Positions 8,936-15,988 of a stretch of DNA of 64,000 nucleotides are shown in pieces. The DNA is from JAYFNU01 sp034933305 (GTDB lineage Bacteria; Bacillota; Clostridia; Oscillospirales; Ruminococcaceae), in assembly GCA_034933305.1 (NCBI GenBank), contig JAYFNU010000011.1, positions 1 to 64,000 of the forward strand, given 5' to 3'. The position numbers and the translations under genes are program-made. A model generated the notes under the pieces. That model was not told the origin of the DNA. It did no database searches and saw only the letters and a list, made by a program, of their open reading frames with translations. Every line of letters starts with the position of its first letter. Position 1 is the stretch's first letter.

Positions 8936-9697
8936 ATGAAGAAAAAAGACAGCAGCGCAACCGAAAAAAGAAAGAAGCCCCAGGCGAGGGATATCCTCGG
9001 CTGGATCCTCTTCATCACGCTCGTCGGCTCCATCGCCTTCGCGGTGGTGATGGTCGTGCGCGCGCCGGAGGACGGCGTCGCCGTCCAGCAGGGCCAGCGG
9101 CTCAAGAGCGATTATGTGCTCATGCTCGCGCAGTGCCTGCTCGGGCTCGTCGTGATGTTCCTGCCGTCGCTGCTCGAGAGAAAATTCAAGATCACGGTGC
9201 CGAACTACATGTGCGCCATGTACTTTGTCTTTCTGTACTGCGCCATCTACCTCGGCGAGGTGCGCAGCTTCTTCTACGTTTTTAAAAACTGGGACACGCT
9301 GCTGCACGGTTTCAGCGCGATGATGCTCGGCACGCTCGGCTTTTCGCTCGTGACGATCCTCAACGACTCGGACAGGGTCATGGTCGACCTCAGCCCGCTG
9401 TTCGTCGGGCTGTTCGCCTTCTGCTTCGCCATCGCCGTCGGCGTCGTGTGGGAGATCTATGAGTTCTCCTTCGACGGGCTGCTCGGGATGAACATGCAGA
9501 AATTCCGCCTCGAGGACGGGACGCTGCTCGTGGGCCGGGCGGCGCTCGCCGACACGATGGAGGATCTCATCGTCGACGCGTGCGGCGCGCTCGTCGTGTC
9601 CGTTGTCGGCGCGCTGTCCATCCGCCGGCGCAGGGAGGCCCCTGAGACGCCGCCGGCGCAGGGCAAAAAGCCCCTCCCCTCCAAAAAGCATTCCTGA
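8936..9697 (+). CDS. Integral membrane protein, YjdF/DUF2238-like
   Basis: A 253-residue protein with a Lys-rich N-terminus and about six hydrophobic helices. It has the blocks WDTLLHGFSAMM (about residues 119-130), VVWEIYEFSFDGLLG (about 171-185) and DTMEDLIVDACGA, which I associate with the DUF2238/YjdF family of uncharacterised inner-membrane proteins. The tail after the last helix is short and basic. It is downstream of the 129-residue unknown gene and ends at a strong terminator. The role is unknown. Confidence 0.78.
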   Translation: MKKKDSSATEKRKKPQARDILGWILFITLVGSIAFAVVMVVRAPEDGVAVQQGQRLKSDYVLMLAQCLLGLVVMFLPSLLERKFKITVPNYMCAMYFVFLYCAIYLGEVRSFFYVFKNWDTLLHGFSAMMLGTLGFSLVTILNDSDRVMVDLSPLFVGLFAFCFAIAVGVVWEIYEFSFDGLLGMNMQKFRLEDGTLLVGRAALADTMEDLIVDACGALVVSVVGALSIRRRREAPETPPAQGKKPLPSKKHS

Positions 9698-9707
9698 GAC
9701 AAAAGCA

Positions 9708-9738
9708 GAGCGGGCGCCGCACGGCGCCCGCTCTTTTT
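9708..9738 (+). terminator. Bidirectional terminator between DUF2238-like gene and a small convergent ORF
   Basis: A 12-bp stem (9708-9719 with 9722-9733) followed by T5 on the plus strand; on the minus strand the stem is followed by TGCTTTT. Confidence 0.85.
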
Positions 9739-9764
9739 CGCGCACGCAAAGCCGCCCCGCCCGC

Positions 9765-9863
9765 TCACAGCAGCGCGGCGAGCGCCGCGGCGGCCGCGAG
9801 CAGGCCCGCGAGAGCGAGATAAACGGCGAGCGAAAAGCGCAGGACCTTCCGATAAAATTCCAT
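9765..9863 (-). CDS. Small hydrophobic protein (32 aa), probable single-pass membrane peptide
   Basis: Translates as MEFYRKVLRF followed by an uninterrupted hydrophobic, Ala/Leu-rich stretch to the end. The short basic head plus one helix gives a positive-inside membrane peptide. The ATG is preceded at seven bases by GGAGGTG, one of the best Shine-Dalgarno sites in the window. The gene lies between two terminators and reads into the bidirectional one at 9708-9738. No family recognised; it could be a small regulatory or toxin-like membrane peptide, but nothing here shows toxicity or an antitoxin. Confidence 0.5.
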   Translation of the reverse strand: MEFYRKVLRFSLAVYLALAGLLAAAAALAALL

Positions 9864-9939
9864 GCGGCACCTCCGTCCTTCCTGACGGGAGGATGCCCCG
9901 CCGCGCGCCGTTTATGCCGCGTCGGCAAAAAACGCAAAC

Positions 9940-9970
9940 AAAAAAGCACCCCTCGAAAGACGAAGGATGC
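9940..9970 (-). terminator. Terminator of the SF0329-like gene
   Basis: An imperfect hairpin (GCATCCTTCG arm with CGAGGGGTGC arm on the minus strand) followed by T6 on that strand. Confidence 0.7.
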
Positions 9971-10016
9971 CTGCCGCAGGAGAAATCGAAACGATAAAGA
10001 TGCCGCGGCCTTACGC

Positions 10017-10559
10017 TCACAATTCCGTAATCGCATCCGCATGGTGCTGCTGTTCGGCCAAAGAAGGCTTCGAGCATTTCTCAGCGGCGGCCCTGATTGA
10101 AAAAAACTCTTTAAAGGTCGTATCCTCACGATCGATGGTTTCACCTAATCTAATGAGAGTCCTTTTGCCGACGCGCCTGTCTAAAACAGCGAACACACGC
10201 ACAATCGCATTGTCGCTGTTCAAGCTGTCTTGTATGCTCTGATTGTCGAATATATCGAAAGCTTCATAAAAACATCGCTGGTCAAAAACACCCAACTGAA
10301 TTGCGGTATCATCCATATATGCGAACTCGCAGTGAATTCTGTTTTCGTATGTTTCATCCCGCGGAAACAATTCCGCTTTAAACCAGTTGTTGTAGTAGCA
10401 GCCGCTGATAATCTCTTTTCCGTCCAGCCGGATCGCAGCCCGGCCTTCATGGTCGGGACTCCTGCTGTAGCTGGTTGCATAGTATTGGATATGTCCCCGC
10501 AGGCTTTCCGCCAAATAGTCGCTTTCCAGTTTATGTCTGATCGCGCTCCATCTTGCCAT
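10017..10559 (-). CDS. SF0329 family protein, unknown function, in AT-richer DNA
   Basis: A 180-residue soluble protein beginning MARWSAIRHKLE and containing LRGHIQYYATSYSRSPDHEG (about residues 20-39), a pattern I associate with the SF0329 family of uncharacterised bacterial proteins. No catalytic motif is evident. The ATG has a GGGGGTGG stretch upstream. Base composition is visibly lower in GC than all neighbouring genes and codon choice is correspondingly mixed (many A/T-ending codons). It lies just downstream of a tRNA-Arg gene in the same direction, which together suggests acquisition by transfer. Confidence 0.75.
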   Translation of the reverse strand: MARWSAIRHKLESDYLAESLRGHIQYYATSYSRSPDHEGRAAIRLDGKEIISGCYYNNWFKAELFPRDETYENRIHCEFAYMDDTAIQLGVFDQRCFYEAFDIFDNQSIQDSLNSDNAIVRVFAVLDRRVGKRTLIRLGETIDREDTTFKEFFSIRAAAEKCSKPSLAEQQHHADAITEL

Positions 10560-10637
10560 AGTCCACCCCCGCCTTGCCCATTTGTTGAGCTGTCATCATA
10601 AATGATATTGAACGCAATGTCTCACAGATGCAGATAA

Positions 10638-10674
10638 CAAAAAAGCCATATCTTCGCCGCGGCAGAAGATATGG
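10638..10674 (-). terminator. Terminator of the tRNA-Arg gene
   Basis: A perfect 10-bp stem (10646-10655 with 10665-10674) followed on the minus strand by C then T6. It begins immediately after the encoded CCA. Confidence 0.85.
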
Positions 10675-10678
10675 TTTT

Positions 10679-10755
10679 TGGTGCGCCAGAAGGGACTCGA
10701 ACCCCCGGCCTACTGGTTCGTAGCCAGTCACTCTATCCAGCTGAGCTACTGGCGC
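10679..10755 (-). tRNA. tRNA-Arg (anticodon ACG)
   Basis: The minus strand folds into a complete cloverleaf: acceptor stem GCGCCAG/CTGGCGC, D-arm with AGCTCAGCTGGATAGAG, anticodon stem ACTGG/CCAGT around the loop CTACGAA (anticodon ACG), and T-arm with GGTTCGAGTC. Discriminator A and a genome-encoded CCA end the gene. The A34 of this anticodon is the normal target of TadA, which is encoded about 2 kb away. It has its own promoter and terminator. Confidence 0.97.
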
Positions 10756-10785
10756 ACGTCATGCTCCCGAATCGGTAGCTTATAA

Positions 10786-10814
10786 ATAATAGCACAACGC
10801 CCCGCGGGTGTCAA
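10786..10814 (-). promoter_or_regulatory. Promoter of tRNA-Arg
   Basis: Minus-strand TTGACA (10809-10814), 17-bp spacer, TATTAT (10786-10791), with extended -10 TGC. Confidence 0.8.
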
Positions 10815-10846
10815 TAACGGGATCGGGGCGAATTTGCGCCGGCGTG

Positions 10847-10875
10847 TTGAAGAAAGGCGGCGCATTTGCTATAAT
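10847..10875 (+). promoter_or_regulatory. Promoter of the lipoprotein gene
   Basis: TTGAAG (10847-10852), 17-bp spacer, TATAAT (10870-10875), with extended -10 TGC. Confidence 0.78.
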
Positions 10876-10920
10876 AATATCCCAGATCAACCCCAAACAA
10901 GCTCACGGGAGGATTCCGCC

Positions 10921-11451
10921 TTGAAGATGAAAAAGGCCGTCGCTTCGCTGCTGTGCGCGCTGACGCTGTGCGCGTGCGGGGGACAGAAGACGCATGCGTT
11001 CCGCAGCGCGGATTTCGGCATGAACAAGACGCAGGTCACCAAGACCGAGCAGACGGATTACGTTTTCGCCTCCGACGATCTGCTGCTCTACAACGGCACG
11101 ATGAACGGCTACGATGCCGAGATCTATTACTATTTCACCGGCGACGCGCTGACGAAGGGGGAGTGCAGGTTCCCCATCGGCACGGGCACCATCAACGACG
11201 ACATGGAGCGCTTCACGGCGCTTGCGGCGTCGCTCACGCAGCTGTACGGCGATCCCGTCAGCTCCGATTACCGGCGGTTTCTGACCGACGACGAGAGCCA
11301 GAAGGCGGACGCCGACAATCTGCTCATCTACCGCAACGTTCTCGAGTATTACCTCGAGTGGGACTGCGACGGCTTCACGGCGTCGCTGCTGCTCAATTAC
11401 AAGGACGCGCAGGTGACGCTGCTCTACACCGCCGCGGCGGACGCCGCCTGA
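10921..11451 (+). CDS. Predicted lipoprotein of unknown function
   Basis: A 176-residue secreted protein. The start is TTG at 10921, eight bases after GGGAGG; the ATG at 10927 is too far from that site. The signal peptide is Lys-rich, then hydrophobic, and ends in a lipobox-like L-C-A-C followed by G-G, so the mature protein begins with an acylated cysteine (about residue 18). The mature part is acidic with many Tyr residues and no motif I recognise. It is monocistronic: strong promoter upstream, terminator downstream. Confidence 0.75.
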   Translation: MKMKKAVASLLCALTLCACGGQKTHAFRSADFGMNKTQVTKTEQTDYVFASDDLLLYNGTMNGYDAEIYYYFTGDALTKGECRFPIGTGTINDDMERFTALAASLTQLYGDPVSSDYRRFLTDDESQKADADNLLIYRNVLEYYLEWDCDGFTASLLLNYKDAQVTLLYTAAADAA

Positions 11452-11465
11452 TCCTTTGCCGCACA

Positions 11466-11498
11466 GACCGCCGGACGCAGACGCCCGGCGGTCTTTTT
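11466..11498 (+). terminator. Terminator of the lipoprotein gene
   Basis: A nine-bp stem (11466-11474 with 11485-11493) followed by T5. Confidence 0.85.
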
Positions 11499-11694
11499 AT
11501 GCGCCGCGGCGCGCCCCGCCCAGCACGACCGTCGGCCGCGCCGCCGTCTGCGCGTCCTGCACGTCCGAGATGAAGAAAGCCTCGCCGACGGGCGTGCGCC
11601 CGGACGCGTCGGTGTAGCCGTCGTCGGCGAACTCCGTGTCGAGATCGACGTCGAAGACCCCGCAGAACCCCGCGATCATTTCCAGCAGCTTCAT
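11497..11694 (-). CDS. Small acidic protein (65 aa), unknown
   Basis: Reads from ATG 11694 (MKLLEMIAGFCG) with AGAGG nine bases upstream. The sequence is acidic, with a central Asp/Glu-rich stretch (DVDLDTEFADDG). It has no membrane segment and no recognised family. Its 3' end touches the lipoprotein gene's terminator from the opposite side. The frame is also open upstream, but that extension has no ribosome site and poor composition. Moderate confidence that it is expressed. Confidence 0.45.
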   Translation of the reverse strand: MKLLEMIAGFCGVFDVDLDTEFADDGYTDASGRTPVGEAFFISDVQDAQTAARPTVVLGGARRGA

Positions 11695-11781
11695 ACAGAT
11701 TTCCTCTCTTTCAGCGTATAAAGGCAGTATATCGCAGCGCCTGTCCGTAGAAACGGACAATCCCGGGGGACGCGCTTCGCT

Positions 11782-11809
11782 TTGCAGATGCGCGCGGGTG
11801 TGGTACAAT
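11782..11809 (+). promoter_or_regulatory. Promoter of the CPBP gene, positioned for a leaderless transcript
   Basis: TTGCAG (11782-11787), 16-bp spacer, TACAAT (11804-11809), with TGG before the -10. The ATG begins only seven bases after the end of the -10, where transcription would normally start. Confidence 0.65.
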
Positions 11810-11815
11810 GGCGCT

Positions 11816-12715
11816 ATGGATGCTTTTGACGGACAAGCGAATCGTTCCGGCGGCGGGGAGCTGCAGCTGTGCGCGGCGCGCGTCTGCGCGTCGCTGCTGC
11901 TGTTCATGCTGCTCGACGCGCTGCTGTCGGCGCTCGCCGGGCGGTTCGCGTCCGGCGGCGCCCCGCTGTACGCCGCGCAGGCGGCGGCCTACGCCGTCAG
12001 CATCGGCGCCGCGTTCGCGTTTTGCGCAAAGCCGGGCGACGCGCGCGCCGCGCTGTCGCGGCCGCGCGCGTTTTCGCCCGTTTATGCGGGGGCGGCGTTC
12101 CTGGCGGCCGTCTTTCTGTCGTCGGTCTGCGGCCGGGCGGTGAATGCGCTGCTGCCGGGCGCGCAGCCGGCCGCCGCGCCGCCCGTCGGGGCGGCGGGGT
12201 GGTTCTGGTTCCTGCTGCAGAACGCGGCGCTGCCCGCGCTGCTCGAGGAGCTGCTGTTCCGGGGCGCGATCTTCTCTCGGCTGCTGCCCTTCGGGCGGCG
12301 CTTTGCCGTCGTCGTCTCGGCGGCGCTGTTCGCGCTGTCGCACAGCGAGCCGGGCACGGTGCCGGGCGCCTTCCTGTTCGGGCTGCTTTTCGGGGCGCTG
12401 CGCCTGGAAACGGGCTCGGCGCTGCCCGGCATGCTGCTGCATCTGCTCAACAATGCCGCCGCGGCCGGGGCGCTCGCGCTCGCGCGCGGCGATGCGGCGC
12501 TGTACGGGCGGCTGTCGGCGGCGGTGTGGATCGTCTGCGGCGTCTGCGCCGGGGCGCTCGCGTTCGGGTGCTTTTTCAAAAAGAAGAGCCCGCTGCCGCC
12601 GCGCGCAGCCGGCGAGCCGCGCTGGACGGCGTTTTTCGCGGGCCCGGCGGGGGCCCTGTGGCTGGCGGCGAGCGCCGCCGTGATCATTTTGAACACGTGG
12701 GAGGGGATGCGGTGA
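11816..12715 (+). CDS. CPBP family intramembrane glutamic endopeptidase (Abi/Rce1-like)
   Basis: A 299-residue polytopic protein of the CPBP (Abi) family. Family motifs are present: LLEELLFRGAIF (about residues 143-154) with the catalytic Glu pair and Arg, a second-motif LSHSEP with a His (about 179-184), and HLLNN (about 210-214) as the third. Such proteases are linked to prenyl-protein processing in eukaryotes and to bacteriocin immunity or unknown roles in bacteria; the substrate here is unknown. There is no Shine-Dalgarno site, and the promoter layout suggests a leaderless mRNA. The stop overlaps the GTG start of tadA by four bases (GTGA). Confidence 0.85.
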   Translation: MDAFDGQANRSGGGELQLCAARVCASLLLFMLLDALLSALAGRFASGGAPLYAAQAAAYAVSIGAAFAFCAKPGDARAALSRPRAFSPVYAGAAFLAAVFLSSVCGRAVNALLPGAQPAAAPPVGAAGWFWFLLQNAALPALLEELLFRGAIFSRLLPFGRRFAVVVSAALFALSHSEPGTVPGAFLFGLLFGALRLETGSALPGMLLHLLNNAAAAGALALARGDAALYGRLSAAVWIVCGVCAGALAFGCFFKKKSPLPPRAAGEPRWTAFFAGPAGALWLAASAAVIILNTWEGMR

Positions 12716-13167
12716 ACCGCGACGAGGAATTTATGCGCGAGGCGCTCGGACAGGCGCGTCTCGCGCTCGAAGCGGGCGAGACGCCCGTGGGCGCCGTCGT
12801 CGTGCGGGACGGCGCGGTCATCGCGCGCGGGCGCAACACCCGCGAGCGCGACGCGAGCGCGCTCGGCCACGCCGAGCTCAACGCCGTGGCGGCCGCCTGC
12901 GCGGCGGTCGGCGGCTGGCGGCTGACGGGCTGCACGCTGTACGTCACGCTGGAGCCGTGCGCCATGTGCGCGGGCGCCATCCTCAACGCGCGCATCGACC
13001 GGGTCGTCTCCGGCGCGCGCGTCGACCGCGCCGGCTGTTTCGGCGGGGTGTGCGACCTGTCGGCCATGCCGCTGGGCGCCGTGCGCGTCAAAAGCGGCGT
13101 GCTCGCCGACGAATGCGCCGCGCTGCTGCGGGATTTTTTCGGCGCGCTTCGCGGCGGGGAGACCTGA
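12712..13167 (+). CDS. tadA: tRNA-specific adenosine deaminase
   Basis: A 151-residue zinc deaminase that converts A34 to inosine in tRNA-Arg(ACG), the tRNA found at 10679-10755. The cytidine-deaminase-fold motifs are intact: HAELNAV (zinc His and catalytic Glu, about residue 54) and PCAMCAGAI (two zinc Cys, about residues 84-87). Length matches the family. GTG start at 12712 overlaps the upstream stop (GTGA), so it is translationally coupled to the CPBP gene. Essential in most bacteria. Confidence 0.95.
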   Translation: MNRDEEFMREALGQARLALEAGETPVGAVVVRDGAVIARGRNTRERDASALGHAELNAVAAACAAVGGWRLTGCTLYVTLEPCAMCAGAILNARIDRVVSGARVDRAGCFGGVCDLSAMPLGAVRVKSGVLADECAALLRDFFGALRGGET

Positions 13168-13573
13168 TCCCGCTTTTTTTCGCCCGCTGCGCGCGCGCCG
13201 CGCGGCGTCCGCGCCCGTCCGCCGGCGTTCAACACGCAGTTGAGCGCATCGTGTCGCACCGTGTCGAACGCTGCCGCTGCGCGTCGCGGTTACCGCGTGA
13301 CAATACCGAACGTATAGCCGCGCGGAGGGGCGCTTGTTGAAAAGTCGGTTGAAATCGTTGAAAAGTCCGAAGTTTCAGAACCCGCAGCTTCAACACGGCG
13401 ACGCCGCGCTTTCGCACGGGAAAGGCAAGGCGCTAAAACTTTGGGTATTATAATTGCGCGGGGGCCCGCCGCGCTTTGATAAAAGAGTGGTATTTTCGGA
13501 CCGTTGATGATAAAATAATAAAAAGCCGGAAGGCGTCCGGCTTTTCAAAGCGGCATGAAGGAGTGTGATTCGC
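13168..13573. other. Intergenic region of ~400 bp, no gene found
   Basis: No credible coding frame on either strand. It contains a cluster of three GTTGAAA words at 13336, 13348 and 13357, inversely related TTCAAC words near 13228 and 13391, and a TATTATAAT box near 13444 without a convincing -35. The hairpin 13521-13545 closes the region before darA. I looked for the small SRP RNA often found near tadA and did not see its conserved loop. Confidence 0.5.
13521..13545 (+). terminator. Hairpin with A- and T-tracts upstream of darA
   Basis: Arms AAAAGCCGG (13521-13529) and CCGGCTTTT (13537-13545). It could be a terminator of a short upstream transcript or an attenuator in the darA leader. Confidence 0.5.
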
Positions 13574-13897
13574 ATGAAGCTCATCACGGCGATCGTGAAC
13601 AAGGACGACAGCTCGGCGGTGCAGGCGGGCCTGACCGGCGCGGGCTTTTCCGTCACCCGGCTCGCGACGACCGGCGGCTTCCTGATGGCCGGCAACGTCA
13701 CGTTTATCACGGCGGTCGAGGACGATATGGTCGACAAGGCCATCGCCGTCATCACCGAACAGAGCAAGCAGCGCAAGCAACTCGTCCCGTCGACGGCGAC
13801 GTACGGCATGGGCATCGCGAGCTCGGCGCCGCTCGAGGTGCTGGTGGGCGGCGCGACGCTGTTCGTGCAGAACATAGAGCGATTTGAAAAAGTTTGA
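13574..13897 (+). CDS. darA: Cyclic-di-AMP receptor, PII-like (DarA/PstA/YaaQ)
   Basis: A 107-residue PII-like protein starting MKLITAIVNKDD. It contains TRLATTGGFLMAGNVTF (about residues 27-43), the B-loop/binding region of the DarA family, and a C-terminal GGATLFV strand. In Bacillota it forms a trimer that binds c-di-AMP; its downstream target is unsettled. ATG at 13574 has AAGGAG ten bases upstream; a GTG at 13565 overlaps that site and is unlikely. First gene of the operon with holB and ricT, as in Bacillus; the thymidylate kinase gene that often precedes it is not here. Confidence 0.93.
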   Translation: MKLITAIVNKDDSSAVQAGLTGAGFSVTRLATTGGFLMAGNVTFITAVEDDMVDKAIAVITEQSKQRKQLVPSTATYGMGIASSAPLEVLVGGATLFVQNIERFEKV

Positions 13898-14780
13898 CGA
13901 TTATTTTGCGCCGCTGCTCGGCAACGAGGCGCTGAAGCGGCAGCTCGCGGCGCAGTTTGCGCGCGGCGCGGTGCCGCACGCCTGCCTGCTCGCGGGCGAG
14001 GACGGGTGCGGGCGCAATTTCGCGGCGTCGCTGTTCGCCGCGGCCTATCTCGGCGACGAGCACGACCTCGTGCGGCGCGGGGAGCATCCCGACTGCATCG
14101 TTCTGCGGGGCGAGGGGGCGTCGGGGCAGATCCCCGTCGAGCGCGTGCGCGCGGCGCTGTACGAGCTGCACAAGGCGGCGGTGTCCGCCGACGGGCGGCG
14201 GGTCGCGATCCTGCGGGACGCCGGCGCGCTCAACCGCAGTTCCGCGAACGCGCTGCTCAAAGAGCTCGAGGAGCCGCCGCAGGGCGTGATCTTTCTGCTG
14301 ACGGCGGCGAGCGCGCGCGACGTGCTGGAGACCATCCGCTCGCGGTGCGCCTGTTACACGGTGCTGCCGCTGGACGCGAAGACCTGCCGGGAAGCGGCCC
14401 GGGCGCTGTATCCGGAGTACGACCGCGGCCGTCTCGACGCGCTGTGCGCGCTGTACGGGGGACGGCTGGGGCTCGTGCGGCGGGCGCTCGCGTCGCCGGA
14501 CAGGCTCGCGCTGTGCGATGCGGCGCAGAAGGCGTACGCGGCGGCGCGCGCGGGGGACAGACTGTCGCTGCTCGCCGCGCTCGACGCGGCAGCCGACCGC
14601 GCGGCGCTGCGGGCGATGCTTTTCGATATGGTGATGTGCGCGAAGGCAGACGTGGAAAAAGACCCCGCGGGGGCCGCGTTCGCCGGGGCGCTGACGGACG
14701 CGGCCGCGCAGTGCGCGGCGGACGCGGACAGAAATATCAATATTAAACTGCTGTGCGCGCGGTTTGCGGCGCGGCTGTGA
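13884..14780 (+). CDS. holB: DNA polymerase III delta-prime subunit
   Basis: A 298-residue clamp-loader subunit. It keeps the AAA+ fold signatures typical of delta-prime: a degenerate P-loop GEDGCGRN without the Lys-Thr pair, SSANALLKELEEPP (about residues 114-127), and the SRC motif in IRSRCACY. Start is TTG at 13884 overlapping the end of darA by 14 nt; no better start exists near the conserved N-terminus. Order darA-holB-ricT matches Bacillus. Confidence 0.92.
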   Translation: MKKFDDYFAPLLGNEALKRQLAAQFARGAVPHACLLAGEDGCGRNFAASLFAAAYLGDEHDLVRRGEHPDCIVLRGEGASGQIPVERVRAALYELHKAAVSADGRRVAILRDAGALNRSSANALLKELEEPPQGVIFLLTAASARDVLETIRSRCACYTVLPLDAKTCREAARALYPEYDRGRLDALCALYGGRLGLVRRALASPDRLALCDAAQKAYAAARAGDRLSLLAALDAAADRAALRAMLFDMVMCAKADVEKDPAGAAFAGALTDAAAQCAADADRNINIKLLCARFAARL

Positions 14781-14793
14781 CGGAGATGATCAG

Positions 14794-15669
14794 ATGACAG
14801 ATGTAGTGGGCGTGCGCTTCAGAAGCGTCGGGAAGCTGTATTATTTCGACCCGGCGGGCTACGAGATCAAAAAGAACGACAAGGTCGTCGTGGAGACGGC
14901 GCGCGGCATCGAATGCGGCACGGCCATTACGGACGTCCATCCGGTGGAGGACGGCGACATCGTCAAGCCGCTCAAGAGCGTCATGCGCAAGGCGACGCCG
15001 GCGGACATCAAGCAGTACGAGACGAATCTCGCGAAGGAAAAGGAAGCCTTTTCCGTCTGCCAGAAAAAGATCGTCGAGCACAAGCTCCAGATGAAGCTCG
15101 TCGACGTCGAATACACCTTCGACGGGCAGAAGATCCTGTTTTATTTCACGGCGGACGGGCGCGTCGATTTCCGCGAGCTCGTCAAGGACCTCGCGGGCGT
15201 CTTCCGCACGCGCATCGAGCTGCGGCAGATCGGCGTGCGCGACGAGAGCAAGCTGCTCGGCGGCCTGGGCATCTGCGGCCAGCCCTTCTGCTGCTCGACG
15301 TTCCTGTTCGATTTTCAGCCCGTCTCCATCAAGATGGCGAAGGAGCAGGGCAAGTCGCTCAACCCGACGAAGATCTCGGGCACCTGCGGGCGCCTGATGT
15401 GCTGCCTCAAATACGAGCAGAACGTCTACGACGAGATGCTCAAGGTGATCCCCCGCAACGGCACGATCGTGCGCACGGCGGACGGCGAGGGCATCGTCGT
15501 CGAGGCGAACGTCCTCAAGGCGCAGGTGCGCGTGCGGCTCAACGACAACACCGACGCGGCCCCGAAATTCTACGACGTCGCGGACATCACGGTCATCGGC
15601 AAGCGGCCGCCGCAGGGCAAGGCCCCGCGCCCCCCGAAAAACGACGAGGGCCCCGACAATTCCGACTGA
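14794..15669 (+). CDS. ricT: PSP1-domain protein RicT (YaaT), RNase Y/iron-sulfur complex subunit
   Basis: A 291-residue PSP1-domain protein. In Bacillus, RicT with RicA and RicF forms a complex that binds [4Fe-4S] clusters and influences RNase Y-dependent mRNA maturation, sporulation and competence. The Cys-rich stretch GICGQPFCCS (about residues 160-169) followed by CGRLMCC (about 199-205) is present and is the expected cluster-ligand region. ATG at 14794 has GGAG eight bases upstream. The C-terminal tail is Pro/Lys/Asp-rich and likely disordered. Confidence 0.93.
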   Translation: MTDVVGVRFRSVGKLYYFDPAGYEIKKNDKVVVETARGIECGTAITDVHPVEDGDIVKPLKSVMRKATPADIKQYETNLAKEKEAFSVCQKKIVEHKLQMKLVDVEYTFDGQKILFYFTADGRVDFRELVKDLAGVFRTRIELRQIGVRDESKLLGGLGICGQPFCCSTFLFDFQPVSIKMAKEQGKSLNPTKISGTCGRLMCCLKYEQNVYDEMLKVIPRNGTIVRTADGEGIVVEANVLKAQVRVRLNDNTDAAPKFYDVADITVIGKRPPQGKAPRPPKNDEGPDNSD

Positions 15670-15680
15670 CAAGGTTCCCC

Positions 15681-15708
15681 TTGAAAAAATCTGATTTTAT
15701 GCTATGAT
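15681..15708 (+). promoter_or_regulatory. Promoter of the ferredoxin gene
   Basis: TTGAAA (15681-15686), 16-bp spacer, TATGAT (15703-15708) with extended -10 TGC, 39 bp before the ferredoxin ATG. Confidence 0.72.
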
Positions 15709-15746
15709 GTTCATGTAAACAACCTACTAAAGACAAGGAGATTCCA

Positions 15747-15923
15747 ATGGCACATAAGATCAATAAAGACGAGTGCATCGGCTGCGGTTCCTGCGAAGCG
15801 ACCTGCCCGGTGTCGGCGATCTCCGCGGATGCGGACGGCAAGTATGAGATCAACCCCGACGTCTGCATCGATTGCGGCGCCTGCGCGGCCGGCTGCCCGG
15901 TCTCCGCTATTTCCGAGGGCTGA
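15747..15923 (+). CDS. 2[4Fe-4S] ferredoxin
   Basis: A 58-residue clostridial-type ferredoxin: MAHKINKDEC, then CIGCGSCEATCP and CIDCGACAAGCP, giving the two CxxCxxCxxxCP cluster motifs (eight cysteines). It carries low-potential electrons in anaerobes. AAGGAG lies seven bases before the ATG. It has its own promoter but sits inside the ricT-to-rsmI run, next to an Fe-S-binding RicT homologue. Confidence 0.96.
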   Translation: MAHKINKDECIGCGSCEATCPVSAISADADGKYEINPDVCIDCGACAAGCPVSAISEG

Positions 15924-15941
15924 GCGAACTGAACCCCAAAA

Positions 15942-15974
15942 GTGGCGGACACGAAAGTGCCCGCCACGTTTCTT
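15942..15974 (+). terminator. Hairpin after ferredoxin
   Basis: Arms GTGGCGG and CCGCCAC (15942-15948 with 15961-15967) extended by CAC/GTG across one mismatch, GAAA loop, then GTTTCTT. The T-tract is weak; partial read-through into the next gene is likely. Confidence 0.5.
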
Positions 15975-15988
15975 ATGCGGAGGTGCGA

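Noticed and set aside
13168..13573. Small SRP RNA gene near tadA
   Set aside because: The conserved SRP RNA apical loop sequence is not present on either strand.
15872..15988. N-terminal extension of the TrmN6-like methyltransferase into the ferredoxin gene
   Set aside because: The extension overlaps a certain ferredoxin frame, has no ribosome site, and the GTG at 15989 has a good one.
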